A DNA stretch of 64,000 nucleotides from Burkholderiales bacterium (GTDB lineage Bacteria > Pseudomonadota > Gammaproteobacteria > Burkholderiales > Burkholderiaceae_C), in assembly GCA_016191525.1 (NCBI GenBank), contig JACPOK010000016.1, positions 186,001-250,000 on the forward strand, written 5' to 3'. This document shows positions 49,305-57,275 of the stretch, in pieces (positions within the stretch are counted from its first letter, which is position 1; every line of letters begins with the position of its first letter). The translations under genes were made by a program, and so were the position numbers. Under the pieces are notes generated by a model. That model had not been told where the DNA came from. It worked only from the letters and a program-made list of their open reading frames with translations, and made no database searches.

Positions 49305-50351
49305 ATGGCCCTGATGGACTTCATCAAGAAACAGTTCATAGACATCATCCAGTGGACCGAGAGCGGCGACGGCACGCTGGCCTGGCGCTTTCCCATGCGC
49401 GACATGGAAATCCAGAACGGCGGCTCGCTCACCGTGCGCGAATCGCAGATGGCGGTGTTCGTCAACGAAGGCAAGGTGGCCGACGTGTTCGGCCCCGGCA
49501 CGCACAAGCTCACCACCCAGACGCTGCCGGTGCTGACCTACCTGAAGAACTGGGACAAGCTGTTCGAGTCCCCCTTCAAGAGCGACGTGTATTTCTTCAG
49601 CACCCGCCAGCAGGTGGACCAGCGCTGGGGCACGCCGCAGCCCATCACCATCCGCGACAAGGATTTTGGCGCCGTGCGCCTGCGCGCCTTCGGCAACTAC
49701 AACTACCGGGTGGCCGACCCGAAGCTGTTCCACACCGAGATTTCCGGCACGCGCGAGGCCTACACCGCCAGCGAGCTGGACGGCCAGTTGCGCGGCCTGG
49801 TGCTGCAGCACATCTCGGATGCCATTGCCTCCAGCGGCGTGGCTTTTCTCGACCTGGCGGCCAACCAGGGCGAATTCGCGAAGGCCCTGGTCACCGAGCT
49901 GTCGCCGGCTTTTGCCGCCATCGGCCTGAAGCTGGAGGGCATGACGGTGCAGAACCTGTCGCTGCCCGAGGAGCTGCAAAAGCTGCTGGACCAGCGCATA
50001 GGCATGGGCATGGTCGGCAACGACATGGGCAAGTTCATGCAATACCAGACGGCCCAGGCCATCCCCGAGATGGCCAAGGGCGTGGGCGCGGGCGGCAGCG
50101 TGGCCGGCGACGCCATGGGCCTGGGCGCCGGCATCGCCATGGGCCAGGTGCTGGCGCAGAACCTGCAGCAGGGCCTGCAGGGCGGCGCGGCAGCGAATGC
50201 CGCGCAGGTGGCCGCGGCGGCGGCCGCCACCGTGAAGCCCGATGACGTGATGGCCACGCTGGAAAAGCTGGGCGAGCTCAAGGCCAAGGGCATCCTCACA
50301 CAGGAAGAATTCGACGCCAAGAAGGCAGAGCTGCTCAAGAAGCTCGTCTAG
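49305..50351 (+). CDS. SPFH-domain protein with C-terminal SHOCT domain
   Basis: Protein of 348 residues of the SPFH (band 7) virion-core-protein-like group. The SPFH region covers about 25-240 (ESQMAVFVNEGKVADVFGPGTHKL, FGAVRLRAFGNYNYRVADPKLF, MTVQNLSLPEELQKLLDQRIG). A Gly/Ala-rich linker follows, then a SHOCT domain at about 312-346 (LEKLGELKAKGILTQEEFDAKK). No membrane helix is seen. AAGGAG is the ribosome site. It leads an operon with DUF4178 and DUF350 membrane proteins and an aminopropyltransferase, suggesting a membrane-scaffold role in envelope stress. Confidence 0.9.
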   Translation: MALMDFIKKQFIDIIQWTESGDGTLAWRFPMRDMEIQNGGSLTVRESQMAVFVNEGKVADVFGPGTHKLTTQTLPVLTYLKNWDKLFESPFKSDVYFFSTRQQVDQRWGTPQPITIRDKDFGAVRLRAFGNYNYRVADPKLFHTEISGTREAYTASELDGQLRGLVLQHISDAIASSGVAFLDLAANQGEFAKALVTELSPAFAAIGLKLEGMTVQNLSLPEELQKLLDQRIGMGMVGNDMGKFMQYQTAQAIPEMAKGVGAGGSVAGDAMGLGAGIAMGQVLAQNLQQGLQGGAAANAAQVAAAAAATVKPDDVMATLEKLGELKAKGILTQEEFDAKKAELLKKLV

Positions 50352-50363
50352 CCGCCTTCCTTC

Positions 50364-51869
50364 GTGGCTGAACCCGCCGCCCAACGCGTCTACCGGGCGG
50401 CCTGCCCGGGCTGCGGCGCGCCGGTCGAATTCCGCAGCGCGCAATCCACGCACGCTGTCTGCAGCTTCTGCAAGAGCACGGTGGTGCGCGACGGCGACAC
50501 GCTGTCGCGCGTCGGCAAGATGGCGGAGCTGTTCGACGACCACAGCCCGCTGCAGCTCATGGCCGCCGGCCGCTGGCAGGGCAAGGCCTTCACCCTGCTC
50601 GGCCGCCTTCAGTACAAGGGCCCGGCCGGCACCTGGACCGAGTGGAACGCCTTGTTCGACGACGGCACCACCGGCGTGCTGGGCGAAGACAACGGCGCCT
50701 ATGTGTTCTCGCTGCCGGCCCGGCCGAACCGTGAACTGCCACCCGCGCCGCAGTTCCGGGTGGGGGCCACCACGGCCATCGACGGCAAGACCTTCAGCGT
50801 GGCCTCCAACGAAGATGTCAGCCTGATCTCGGCGCAGGGCGAGCTGCCCAAGCTGCCGCCGCCGGGCCAGCCCTTCGCCATGGTGGAGCTGCGCAGCGAA
50901 GACGGCGAGGTGCTGAGCATCGACTACGGCTCGGTGCCTCCGCTGGCGACGCGCGGGAAGTCGGTGCTGCTGGACGAGCTGCAGCTATCGGGCCTGCGTG
51001 ATGAAAGCGCCAAGGAAGAAAAGGGCCGGCAGTTCGCCTGTCCCCACTGCGGCGCCCAGGTCGAAGTGCAGCTGGACTCCAGCAAGAGCATCACCTGCCG
51101 CTCGTGCAACACCCTGATCGACCTGACGCAGGGCATAGGCGGCGAGCTGCAGCACGCTATCCAGGACGAGCCGGTGCAGCCGGCGATTCCCTTGGGCACC
51201 AGCGGGCAGTTGCAGGGTGTGCAATGGCAGGTAGTGGGCTTCCAGCACCGCATGGGCAAGGAGCCCGGCGACGACGACGAGGAATTCGGCTGGAGCGAAT
51301 ACCTGCTGTACAACCGCAAGCGCGGCTTCATCTTTTTGGTTGATTCCGAGGAGGGCTGGAGCGTGGTGAAGCCCACCACGGGGGCGCCGGCCCTGTCGGA
51401 CAGCGGCAGCAACGCCAGCTACCTGGGCAGCCGCTACCAGCTCAAGTACAGCTACAACGCCGAGACGAGCTATGTTGCCGGCGAGTTCTACTGGCCCGTG
51501 GAGCGCGGGCAGAAAAGCTTCAACCGCGATTTCGCCAAGGGCAACAGCCTGCTGTCGATGGAGCAGACGCCGAAGGAAGTGACCTGGTCCAGCGGCAGCA
51601 AGATCGAGAGCGACACCGTCGCCAAGGCTTTCGGACTGGATGCGAAAAAAGACCTGCTCAAGCGCGGCGACGCGGGCCCGACCAGCAGCGGTGCGGGCAT
51701 GGGCTGCGGCTCCATCATCATCATGATCATCGTCATCCTCATCCTGCTGGCGGTGGTGCGCGCCTGCATGCGGGACGACAATTCGGGCTCGAGCTACACC
51801 TCGGGCGGAAGTTCCCGCAGCTCGGGGGGCTCGTTCGGCGGGTCGTCGAGCGGCGGCGGGCACAAGTAA
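50364..51869 (+). CDS. DUF4178 membrane protein with two zinc ribbons
   Basis: Protein of 501 residues. Zinc ribbon 1 uses Cys14, 17, 33 and 36 (CPGCGAP...CSFC) and is followed by a DUF4178 domain (about 60-190). Zinc ribbon 2 uses Cys226, 229, 245 and 248 (CPHCGAQ...CRSC) and is followed by a second DUF4178 domain (about 285-410). One membrane helix (449-466) and a Ser/Gly-rich tail close the protein. The start is GTG at 50364, 12 bases after the SPFH stop. The family occurs beside SPFH, PspA-like and DUF350 genes; molecular function is unknown. Confidence 0.88.
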   Translation: MAEPAAQRVYRAACPGCGAPVEFRSAQSTHAVCSFCKSTVVRDGDTLSRVGKMAELFDDHSPLQLMAAGRWQGKAFTLLGRLQYKGPAGTWTEWNALFDDGTTGVLGEDNGAYVFSLPARPNRELPPAPQFRVGATTAIDGKTFSVASNEDVSLISAQGELPKLPPPGQPFAMVELRSEDGEVLSIDYGSVPPLATRGKSVLLDELQLSGLRDESAKEEKGRQFACPHCGAQVEVQLDSSKSITCRSCNTLIDLTQGIGGELQHAIQDEPVQPAIPLGTSGQLQGVQWQVVGFQHRMGKEPGDDDEEFGWSEYLLYNRKRGFIFLVDSEEGWSVVKPTTGAPALSDSGSNASYLGSRYQLKYSYNAETSYVAGEFYWPVERGQKSFNRDFAKGNSLLSMEQTPKEVTWSSGSKIESDTVAKAFGLDAKKDLLKRGDAGPTSSGAGMGCGSIIIMIIVILILLAVVRACMRDDNSGSSYTSGGSSRSSGGSFGGSSSGGGHK

Positions 51870-51904
51870 GCGGCAACCTGTTCTGTTTTTTTCTGGAGGT
51901 CACC

Positions 51905-52129
51905 ATGATGGGCATTGAATGGCTGAAACCCGGCGCCTTTTTAGGCTCCATCCTGTATGCGCTGATCGGCGTCGTGATCTTCTGGGTGAGCTTCATCGTC
52001 ATCGACAAGCTCACGCCCTACGACCTGTGGGGCGAAATCGTCGAGAAGCAGAACGCGGCGCTGGGCCTGGTGGTGGCCGCCATGTGCCTGGGCATCTCGA
52101 TCATCGTCGCCGCCGCCATCCACGGGTAG
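51905..52129 (+). CDS. DUF350 membrane protein
   Basis: Small inner-membrane protein of 74 residues with two helices (about 10-33 and 50-72), equal to one DUF350 unit, as in E. coli YjfL which has two. FWVSFIVIDKLTPYDLWGEIVEKQNAALGLV is the family core. GGAGG lies just ahead of a double ATG. It is 4 bases ahead of the aminopropyltransferase gene, so they are co-translated. Role unknown; the repeated pairing with spermine synthase-like genes suggests a joint task. Confidence 0.88.
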   Translation: MMGIEWLKPGAFLGSILYALIGVVIFWVSFIVIDKLTPYDLWGEIVEKQNAALGLVVAAMCLGISIIVAAAIHG

Positions 52130-52133
52130 CGCA

Positions 52134-53687
52134 GTGGCGCTGAACAGCGAAGGGGTGGCGCAACGCGCCGTCCCTTCACCTCGCCCGGTCGAGGTCGCGC
52201 TGCTGGCATCGGTCTTCGTGGTCGCCGCCTGCGGGCTGGTGTACGAGCTGGCCGCCGGCGCGCTGGCGTCCTATGTGCTGGGCGACTCGGTGCTGCAGTT
52301 CTCCACCATCATCGGCAGCTACCTGTTCGCGATGGGGCTGGGCTCGTGGCTGTCGCGCTTTTTCGAACGCCAGCTGCCCGCGCATTTCCTGCGCATCGAG
52401 CTCCTGGTGGCGCTGGTCGGCGGCCTGATGCCGGCCGTGCTGTTCATCTCCAACGCCTACCTGCCCGGCGCCTTCCGCTGGCTGCTCTACGGCCTGGTGC
52501 TGTGCGTCGGCACGCTGGTGGGCCTGGAGATCCCGCTGGTGATGCGCATCCTCAAGCGCAACGTCGCGCTCAAGGACCTGGTGTCGCAGGTGCTCACCTT
52601 CGATTACCTGGGCGCGCTGGCGGTGTCGGTGGCCTTCCCGCTGGTGCTGGTGCCGCAGCTGGGGCTTGTGCGCACCGGCCTGCTGTTCGGCCTGATGAAC
52701 GGCGCCGTCGCGCTGTGGGCGCTGTGGCTGTTCCGCCATGAGCTGCGGCGGCTGCACGCCCACATCGTGGCCTGCCTGCTGACGCTGGCCGTGCTGGCCG
52801 CCGGCTTTGCCGGTGCGGGCCAGATCACCACGCTGGCCGAGGACAAGTTCTACCAGGACCGCATCGTCTTCGCGGCCACGTCGCCCTGGCAGCGCATCGT
52901 CGTCACCCACGGCCGTGCGGGCCACCGCCTTTTTCTCAACGGCAACCTGCAGTTCTCCGAGCGCGACGAATACCGCTACCACGAGGCCCTGGTGCACCCG
53001 GTGATGGCCGCGCATGGCGCGCCGCGCAAGGTGGCGGTGCTGGGCGGCGGCGACGGCATGGCGGTGCGCGAGGTGCTGCGCTACCCCGGCGTGGAAAGCG
53101 TGACGCTGGTGGAGCTGGACCCCAACATGACGCAGCTGTTCTCGCAGCACGAGGCGTTGTCGCGGCTGAACGGCGGCTCGCTGCAATCGCCCCGGCTGAA
53201 GATCGTCAACGCCGACGCGTTCAAGTGGCTGGAGGAAACCAGCGAGGTGTTCGACGTGGTGATCGTCGATTTCCCGGACCCCACCAATTTTTCCATCGGC
53301 AAGCTGTACACCCAGTCGTTCTATGCGCTGCTGGACCAGCGCCTGGCCGCCAGCGGCTACGCGGTGATCCAGACCACCTCGCCGCTGATCGCGCGCCAGA
53401 GTTTCTGGACGGTGGTGGCCACGCTGGAGTCGGTGGGCTTCAAGGCCACGCCGTACCACGCGCACGTGCCCAGCTTCGGCGAATGGGGCTTCATCATCGC
53501 CAGCCGCCGCCCTTACCGCCTGCCCGCGGCGCTGCCCGCGGGGCTGAAATTCCTCACGCCGCAAAGCCTGGCGCCGCTGTTCGATTTTCCGCGCGACATG
53601 GCGCGGGTGCCGGCCGAAGTGAACCGCCTGTCCAACCAGGTGCTGGTCACGACCTACGAGCAGGAATGGGGCAAGGTGGGGCAGTGA
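52134..53687 (+). CDS. Membrane-bound polyamine aminopropyltransferase
   Basis: Protein of 517 residues. Residues 1 to about 235 form seven or so membrane helices, and the C-terminal part is a spermidine-synthase domain with VAVLGGGDGMAVRE (decarboxylated-SAM site), LVELDPNM, NADAFKWLE and VDFPDPTNFSIGKLYTQSFY. It should transfer an aminopropyl group to a diamine near the membrane. The start is GTG at 52134 right after the DUF350 stop. Its stop overlaps the FAD oxidase start (GTGA). speD, which makes the donor, is at 60649-61029 in this window. Confidence 0.9.
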   Translation: MALNSEGVAQRAVPSPRPVEVALLASVFVVAACGLVYELAAGALASYVLGDSVLQFSTIIGSYLFAMGLGSWLSRFFERQLPAHFLRIELLVALVGGLMPAVLFISNAYLPGAFRWLLYGLVLCVGTLVGLEIPLVMRILKRNVALKDLVSQVLTFDYLGALAVSVAFPLVLVPQLGLVRTGLLFGLMNGAVALWALWLFRHELRRLHAHIVACLLTLAVLAAGFAGAGQITTLAEDKFYQDRIVFAATSPWQRIVVTHGRAGHRLFLNGNLQFSERDEYRYHEALVHPVMAAHGAPRKVAVLGGGDGMAVREVLRYPGVESVTLVELDPNMTQLFSQHEALSRLNGGSLQSPRLKIVNADAFKWLEETSEVFDVVIVDFPDPTNFSIGKLYTQSFYALLDQRLAASGYAVIQTTSPLIARQSFWTVVATLESVGFKATPYHAHVPSFGEWGFIIASRRPYRLPAALPAGLKFLTPQSLAPLFDFPRDMARVPAEVNRLSNQVLVTTYEQEWGKVGQ

Positions 53688-55243
53688 TTTCACGGCGCGC
53701 AGCGCTGGCCGTCGCAGCGATTCCACTGGCGGCCTGCACCAGGTCGCAGGAAATGACCGGCGCTTTCAACGGCATCAGCCACGAGCGCGGCCACCTGCTG
53801 CGCCAGCCGCGCTCCGGGTCCGCTCCCGCGCCGGCACGCAAGACGCAAGTGGTCATCGCCGGTGGCGGCATCGCCGGGCTGGCGGCGGCGCGCGCCTTGC
53901 GGCAGCGCGGCATCGAAGACTTCGTCATGCTGGAGCTGGAAGACGCGGCGGGCGGCAACAGCCGCGCCACCCGCATCGCCGGCATAGCCTGCCCGATGGG
54001 CGCGCACTACCTGCCGGTGCCCGGCGACGACGCGCCGGAAGTGCAGGCGCTGCTGGAGGAGATGGGCCTGCGTCGCCGCGTGGCGGGCCGCTGGGAGTAC
54101 GACGAGCGCCACCTGTGCCACAGCCCGCAGGAGCGGCTGTTCTTCAACGGCGCATGGCAGGACGGGCTGCTGCCCCTGCAGGGCGTGGGCGCGCAGACGC
54201 TGGCCGAATACCGCTGTTTCAGCGCGCTGGTGGATGCCGCCCAGAAGGCCGCCCGCTTCACAATTCCATTGGGAAAAACGGCTGCGGCGCGCACCCACCT
54301 TGCGTGGGACGCTATAACATTCATAGCATGGCTGGACCAGGAGGGGCTGGGCGACAGGCATTTGCGCTGGTACCTGGACTATTGCTGCCGCGACGACTAC
54401 GGCGCCGGCATCGCCACCGTGTCGGCCTGGGCCGGCATCCACTACTTCGCCAGCCGCCACGGCTTTCACCTGCCGGGTGAAGGCGCCGAGCGAGATGCCG
54501 TGCTCACCTGGCCCGAGGGCAATGCCTGGCTCGCGCGCCGCCTTGCCGCGCCCTTGGGCGAGCGGCTGCGGGCGGGCCGCGTGGTCACGCGCATCGCCCA
54601 GGGCCGCAGTGGCGTGGAAGTCGATGCCTTCAACGTGGCCACGCAGGGCGTGGAGCGCTGGCAGGCAGCCCGCTGCATCGTCGCGCTGCCGGTGTTCGTC
54701 GCCGCGCGCGTGATCGACACCCCGCCGGCCGTGGTGCAGCTGGCCGCGCAGCGCCTGCGTTATGCGCCCTGGCTGGTCGGCAACGTTCACCTGCGCGAGC
54801 CGCTGGCCGACAGGCCGGGTCCCGCCCCGGCCTGGGACAACGTGCTGTACGGAACGCGTGGCTTGGGCTATGTGGACGCGCGCCACCAGAGCCTGGACCC
54901 GACGCCGGGCCCCACGGTGCTGACCTGGTACCGGCCGCTCGGTGACGAAGCGCAGGGGCGCCAGCGGCTGATGGACACGCCCTGGCAAGCCTGGCGCGAC
55001 GAGATGCTGGGCGAGCTGGCCGTGCCGCACGCGGACATCGCGGCCAAGGCCACGCGCGCGGAATTCACGCGCTACGGCCATGCGATGGCGATGCCGGTGC
55101 CCGGCAGCCTCGCTGCCTGGGCGGGCGCCGGCGCGCTGCGCGCCGGGCGCCTGTCGTTCGCGCACAGCGACTGGGCCGGTTATTCAATCTTCGAGGAAGC
55201 TTTCACGCTGGGACACGAAGCGGGCCGGCAGCTGCCTATGTGA
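53684..55243 (+). CDS. FAD-dependent amine oxidase-like lipoprotein
   Basis: Flavin protein of 519 residues. The N-terminus ISRRAALAVAAIPLAAC has twin arginines and a lipobox with Cys18, so it is probably folded, exported by Tat and anchored as a lipoprotein. The FAD-binding motif is VVIAGGGIAGLAAARALRQRG (about 55-75), followed by ELEDAAGGNSR typical of amine oxidases. The start is GTG at 53684. It follows an aminopropyltransferase, so a polyamine substrate is attractive but unproven. A dispersed repeat (54268-54327) lies in frame inside the gene, and its end overlaps the convergent unknown gene by 8 bases. Confidence 0.85.
   Translation: MISRRAALAVAAIPLAACTRSQEMTGAFNGISHERGHLLRQPRSGSAPAPARKTQVVIAGGGIAGLAAARALRQRGIEDFVMLELEDAAGGNSRATRIAGIACPMGAHYLPVPGDDAPEVQALLEEMGLRRRVAGRWEYDERHLCHSPQERLFFNGAWQDGLLPLQGVGAQTLAEYRCFSALVDAAQKAARFTIPLGKTAAARTHLAWDAITFIAWLDQEGLGDRHLRWYLDYCCRDDYGAGIATVSAWAGIHYFASRHGFHLPGEGAERDAVLTWPEGNAWLARRLAAPLGERLRAGRVVTRIAQGRSGVEVDAFNVATQGVERWQAARCIVALPVFVAARVIDTPPAVVQLAAQRLRYAPWLVGNVHLREPLADRPGPAPAWDNVLYGTRGLGYVDARHQSLDPTPGPTVLTWYRPLGDEAQGRQRLMDTPWQAWRDEMLGELAVPHADIAAKATRAEFTRYGHAMAMPVPGSLAAWAGAGALRAGRLSFAHSDWAGYSIFEEAFTLGHEAGRQLPM
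54268..54327 (-). repeat. Dispersed GCTAT-ATAGC repeat inside the FAD oxidase gene
   Basis: On the minus strand the stretch starts GCTATGAATGTTATAGC (54327-54311), then ACGCA, a variable part, GCGCGCCGCAGCCGTTTTTC. It aligns with the bufC copy (GCTATGAAAACAATAGC, ACGCA, GCGCGCTGCAGGCCTTTTGC) in the opposite orientation. It encodes IPLGKTAAARTHLAWDAITF in frame. Confidence 0.65.
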
Positions 55244-56810
55244 AGAAACTGGAATAGACGGACGGCTTGCGCGGCGATGGCGTGGGCGCCGGGGCGGAGC
55301 CCGAACCGGACGGGCCCGGACCGTCGGGTGACAGAAAGGCGCTATAGCCCTTGGTCCTCACGACCGCCTTGAGCGCGAGCGCGCCGCTTCCCAGGCCAGG
55401 GCCGCTGGCACCGGGCCCGCCCAGGCCCGTGCCGCCCAGCGTTGGAACCTGTGGCACCGACATGCCGGCGCCCCGCTTGCGGGACACCAGCGGCGGTGGC
55501 GACGAAATCACCACCGGCATGGGCACGGGCGTCACGGTGACCGGTGGCGCCAGCGCGGCCAGCGCGGCGGCGCGCTGGCGGGCGACTTCGGCAATGCCGG
55601 GGATCACGGCCTTGGCCGTGTCCGGTACGTCATCCCAGCAGTCTCCCGCACCCACCACCTGGGTGGCCAAGTTGCGCACGAAGCCCACCCGGTCCTTCGG
55701 ATTGTCGCTGGTGTCATGCGGGCCCGACAGCACGGTGTGCTCGCCGGCCTGCGCCATGAACTCCGCGCCCCAGCCCAGGTAGCTCTTGCTGTGGTGGCCG
55801 CCGCCGTCGATGGCTTCAACGGCGACCGAGTCGAGGTTCAGTGCCGGATGCCGGCGCTTGAGCGCCGCCAGCGCGTTGTAGAGGTTGCGCGGCGTCGGCT
55901 GGTAATGCCCCGATTTGTTGTTGATGTAGATGAGCTTGCCCTTGCTGACCGCCAGCATGCCGGCACCCGCCACGCGCGCACCGGCCAGGAAGGTGGAATG
56001 GTGGAAGTAATCCGCCTCGTGGTGGTGGATGTAGATGCGCCCGGTGGGCGAGATCACATAGGCCCACAGCGCGGGGTTGTAGAACAGCGTGGACTTGGTG
56101 CGCACAGCCAGGTCGGCCTTGGTCCACACCGCATCGCCCAGGGCGCCCGCGGAATCCGCCAGGCGCCGCAGCAGGCCCGACGAGTCGACGTCGCAGGCGT
56201 TCTCCCATTGACTGTCGGGGGCGAGATAGATCACGTGCTCCATCAGCGCGCCGGCTCCGGCCGACGGGTTGGCTGCCAGCCAGTCCCACAGGCTGAGCGG
56301 CGAGCGGACGTCGGCCACCCACTGGTCGTACACGGCCTGCACGTTGGGGTCGCGCCAGGAGTGGTGCTGCGGATCCAGTTTTTCCAGCCACATGTACTGG
56401 CCGGTCATCATGCGGGTGGGCGCCAGCACGGCGCCCATCGCCTTGGCTGCCTGCGCCACCGGGTCACCGGAGCGCGCCGGCGCGAAAACCTTGCGCGTCA
56501 CGCCCCACATGCGGCCGGCTTTTTCAATGGAGGCGATGCGCTTGCGCGCCAGCCCGCCGTACTTGAACAGCACCGCGAGCGCCGCCCGGCTGGTTACCGT
56601 CTTGGCAAGTTCCTCGCATTCAGCCGCGATCTCGGCCAGGTCGGCCAGCCGTGCCGTGTGGGCGGCCGCCTTCGCCTCGGGAGTGGTGGGTACCTGCGCG
56701 GTGGCGATCTCATAGGCAGCCAGCGACATGGAGATCTTTGTCGATCCCGTCCATGCGGCGGCACTGCAATCGGCCAGCCACTGGGCGGCTCCGGGAAGCG
56801 AATCGGCCAT
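55236..56810 (-). CDS. Unknown protein with HSTFLAG / SGHYQPT motif
   Basis: Protein of 524 residues with no signal peptide. Residues 249-310 contain YVISPTGRIYIHHHEADYFH, then HHSTFLAG (270-277), and SGHYQPT (300-306). This succession resembles the conserved region of plant IQM calmodulin-binding proteins (HSSFLAGG...SGHYRPT). Further on, IDGGGHHSKSYLGWGAEF may be another active-site-like region. From about 415 the tail is Pro/Gly/Ala-rich and disordered. The start at 56810 has AGAGAGG at 10 bases; longer frames pass through the antitoxin gene. It is divergent from the ParD/zeta pair. The function is unknown. Confidence 0.8.
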   Translation of the reverse strand: MADSLPGAAQWLADCSAAAWTGSTKISMSLAAYEIATAQVPTTPEAKAAAHTARLADLAEIAAECEELAKTVTSRAALAVLFKYGGLARKRIASIEKAGRMWGVTRKVFAPARSGDPVAQAAKAMGAVLAPTRMMTGQYMWLEKLDPQHHSWRDPNVQAVYDQWVADVRSPLSLWDWLAANPSAGAGALMEHVIYLAPDSQWENACDVDSSGLLRRLADSAGALGDAVWTKADLAVRTKSTLFYNPALWAYVISPTGRIYIHHHEADYFHHSTFLAGARVAGAGMLAVSKGKLIYINNKSGHYQPTPRNLYNALAALKRRHPALNLDSVAVEAIDGGGHHSKSYLGWGAEFMAQAGEHTVLSGPHDTSDNPKDRVGFVRNLATQVVGAGDCWDDVPDTAKAVIPGIAEVARQRAAALAALAPPVTVTPVPMPVVISSPPPLVSRKRGAGMSVPQVPTLGGTGLGGPGASGPGLGSGALALKAVVRTKGYSAFLSPDGPGPSGSGSAPAPTPSPRKPSVYSSFFT

Positions 56811-56854
56811 GGGGTCCATCCCTCTCTGTTGAGACGCCGGAAGTATGGCCTGCA

Positions 56855-56890
56855 TTGACCATTGGCGCGTAATGGCGCAAAATGCGCCAT
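56855..56890 (+). promoter_or_regulatory. Autoregulated promoter and operator of the toxin-antitoxin operon
   Basis: TTGACC (56855-56860), a 17-base spacer and CAAAAT (56878-56883) form a promoter. A perfect palindrome, ATGGCGCA-AAA-TGCGCCAT (56872-56890), overlaps the -10 and ends 13 bases before the antitoxin ATG. Such a site is expected for repression by an antitoxin with a ribbon-helix-helix domain. Confidence 0.7.
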
Positions 56891-56903
56891 CCGGGAGATC
56901 AAC

Positions 56904-57269
56904 ATGTCCGACGCGCCGCCCTTTGTCTCCGTCAAACTGCCTGCCGCCCTGGTGAACCAGGCGCGCGAAGCCGCCAACACCATGCGGCGGTCGGTCGCCA
57001 GCCAGATCGAATACTGGGCCACGCTCGGCAAGGCGCTCGAGCATGCCGGCCTCACCACCAGCGACAGCCACGCGCTGATCGCCCGCCAGGAGCGCGCCGT
57101 GTACCACGTGTCGCCGCCGCCAGCCCCGCCGCTTTCGCCCGAACTCGACGACCTGCACGCCCACGTGCTGGCGCTGGCCAAGTCCGGCGCGCTGTCCGCG
57201 CGCGCGCAGGACGCGGTGGCCGCCAACAAGGGCAAGGCAGCGCGCAGCAAGACCCGCAAGGCAGCCTGA
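56904..57269 (+). CDS. ParD-like antitoxin
   Basis: Protein of 121 residues of the ParD-like antitoxin group (ParD family in toxin-antitoxin systems with zeta or RelE-type toxins). The N-terminal FVSVKLPAALVNQAREAANTMRRSVASQIEYWATLGKALE region is a ribbon-helix-helix DNA-binding domain, the C-terminal part is Pro/Ala-rich and ends in KAARSKTRKAA. GGGAG lies 7 bases before the ATG at 56904. It overlaps no gene but lies 6 bases before the toxin gene. It should neutralise the toxin and repress its own promoter through the palindrome at 56872-56890. Confidence 0.8.
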   Translation: MSDAPPFVSVKLPAALVNQAREAANTMRRSVASQIEYWATLGKALEHAGLTTSDSHALIARQERAVYHVSPPPAPPLSPELDDLHAHVLALAKSGALSARAQDAVAANKGKAARSKTRKAA

Positions 57270-57275
57270 GCGGCA

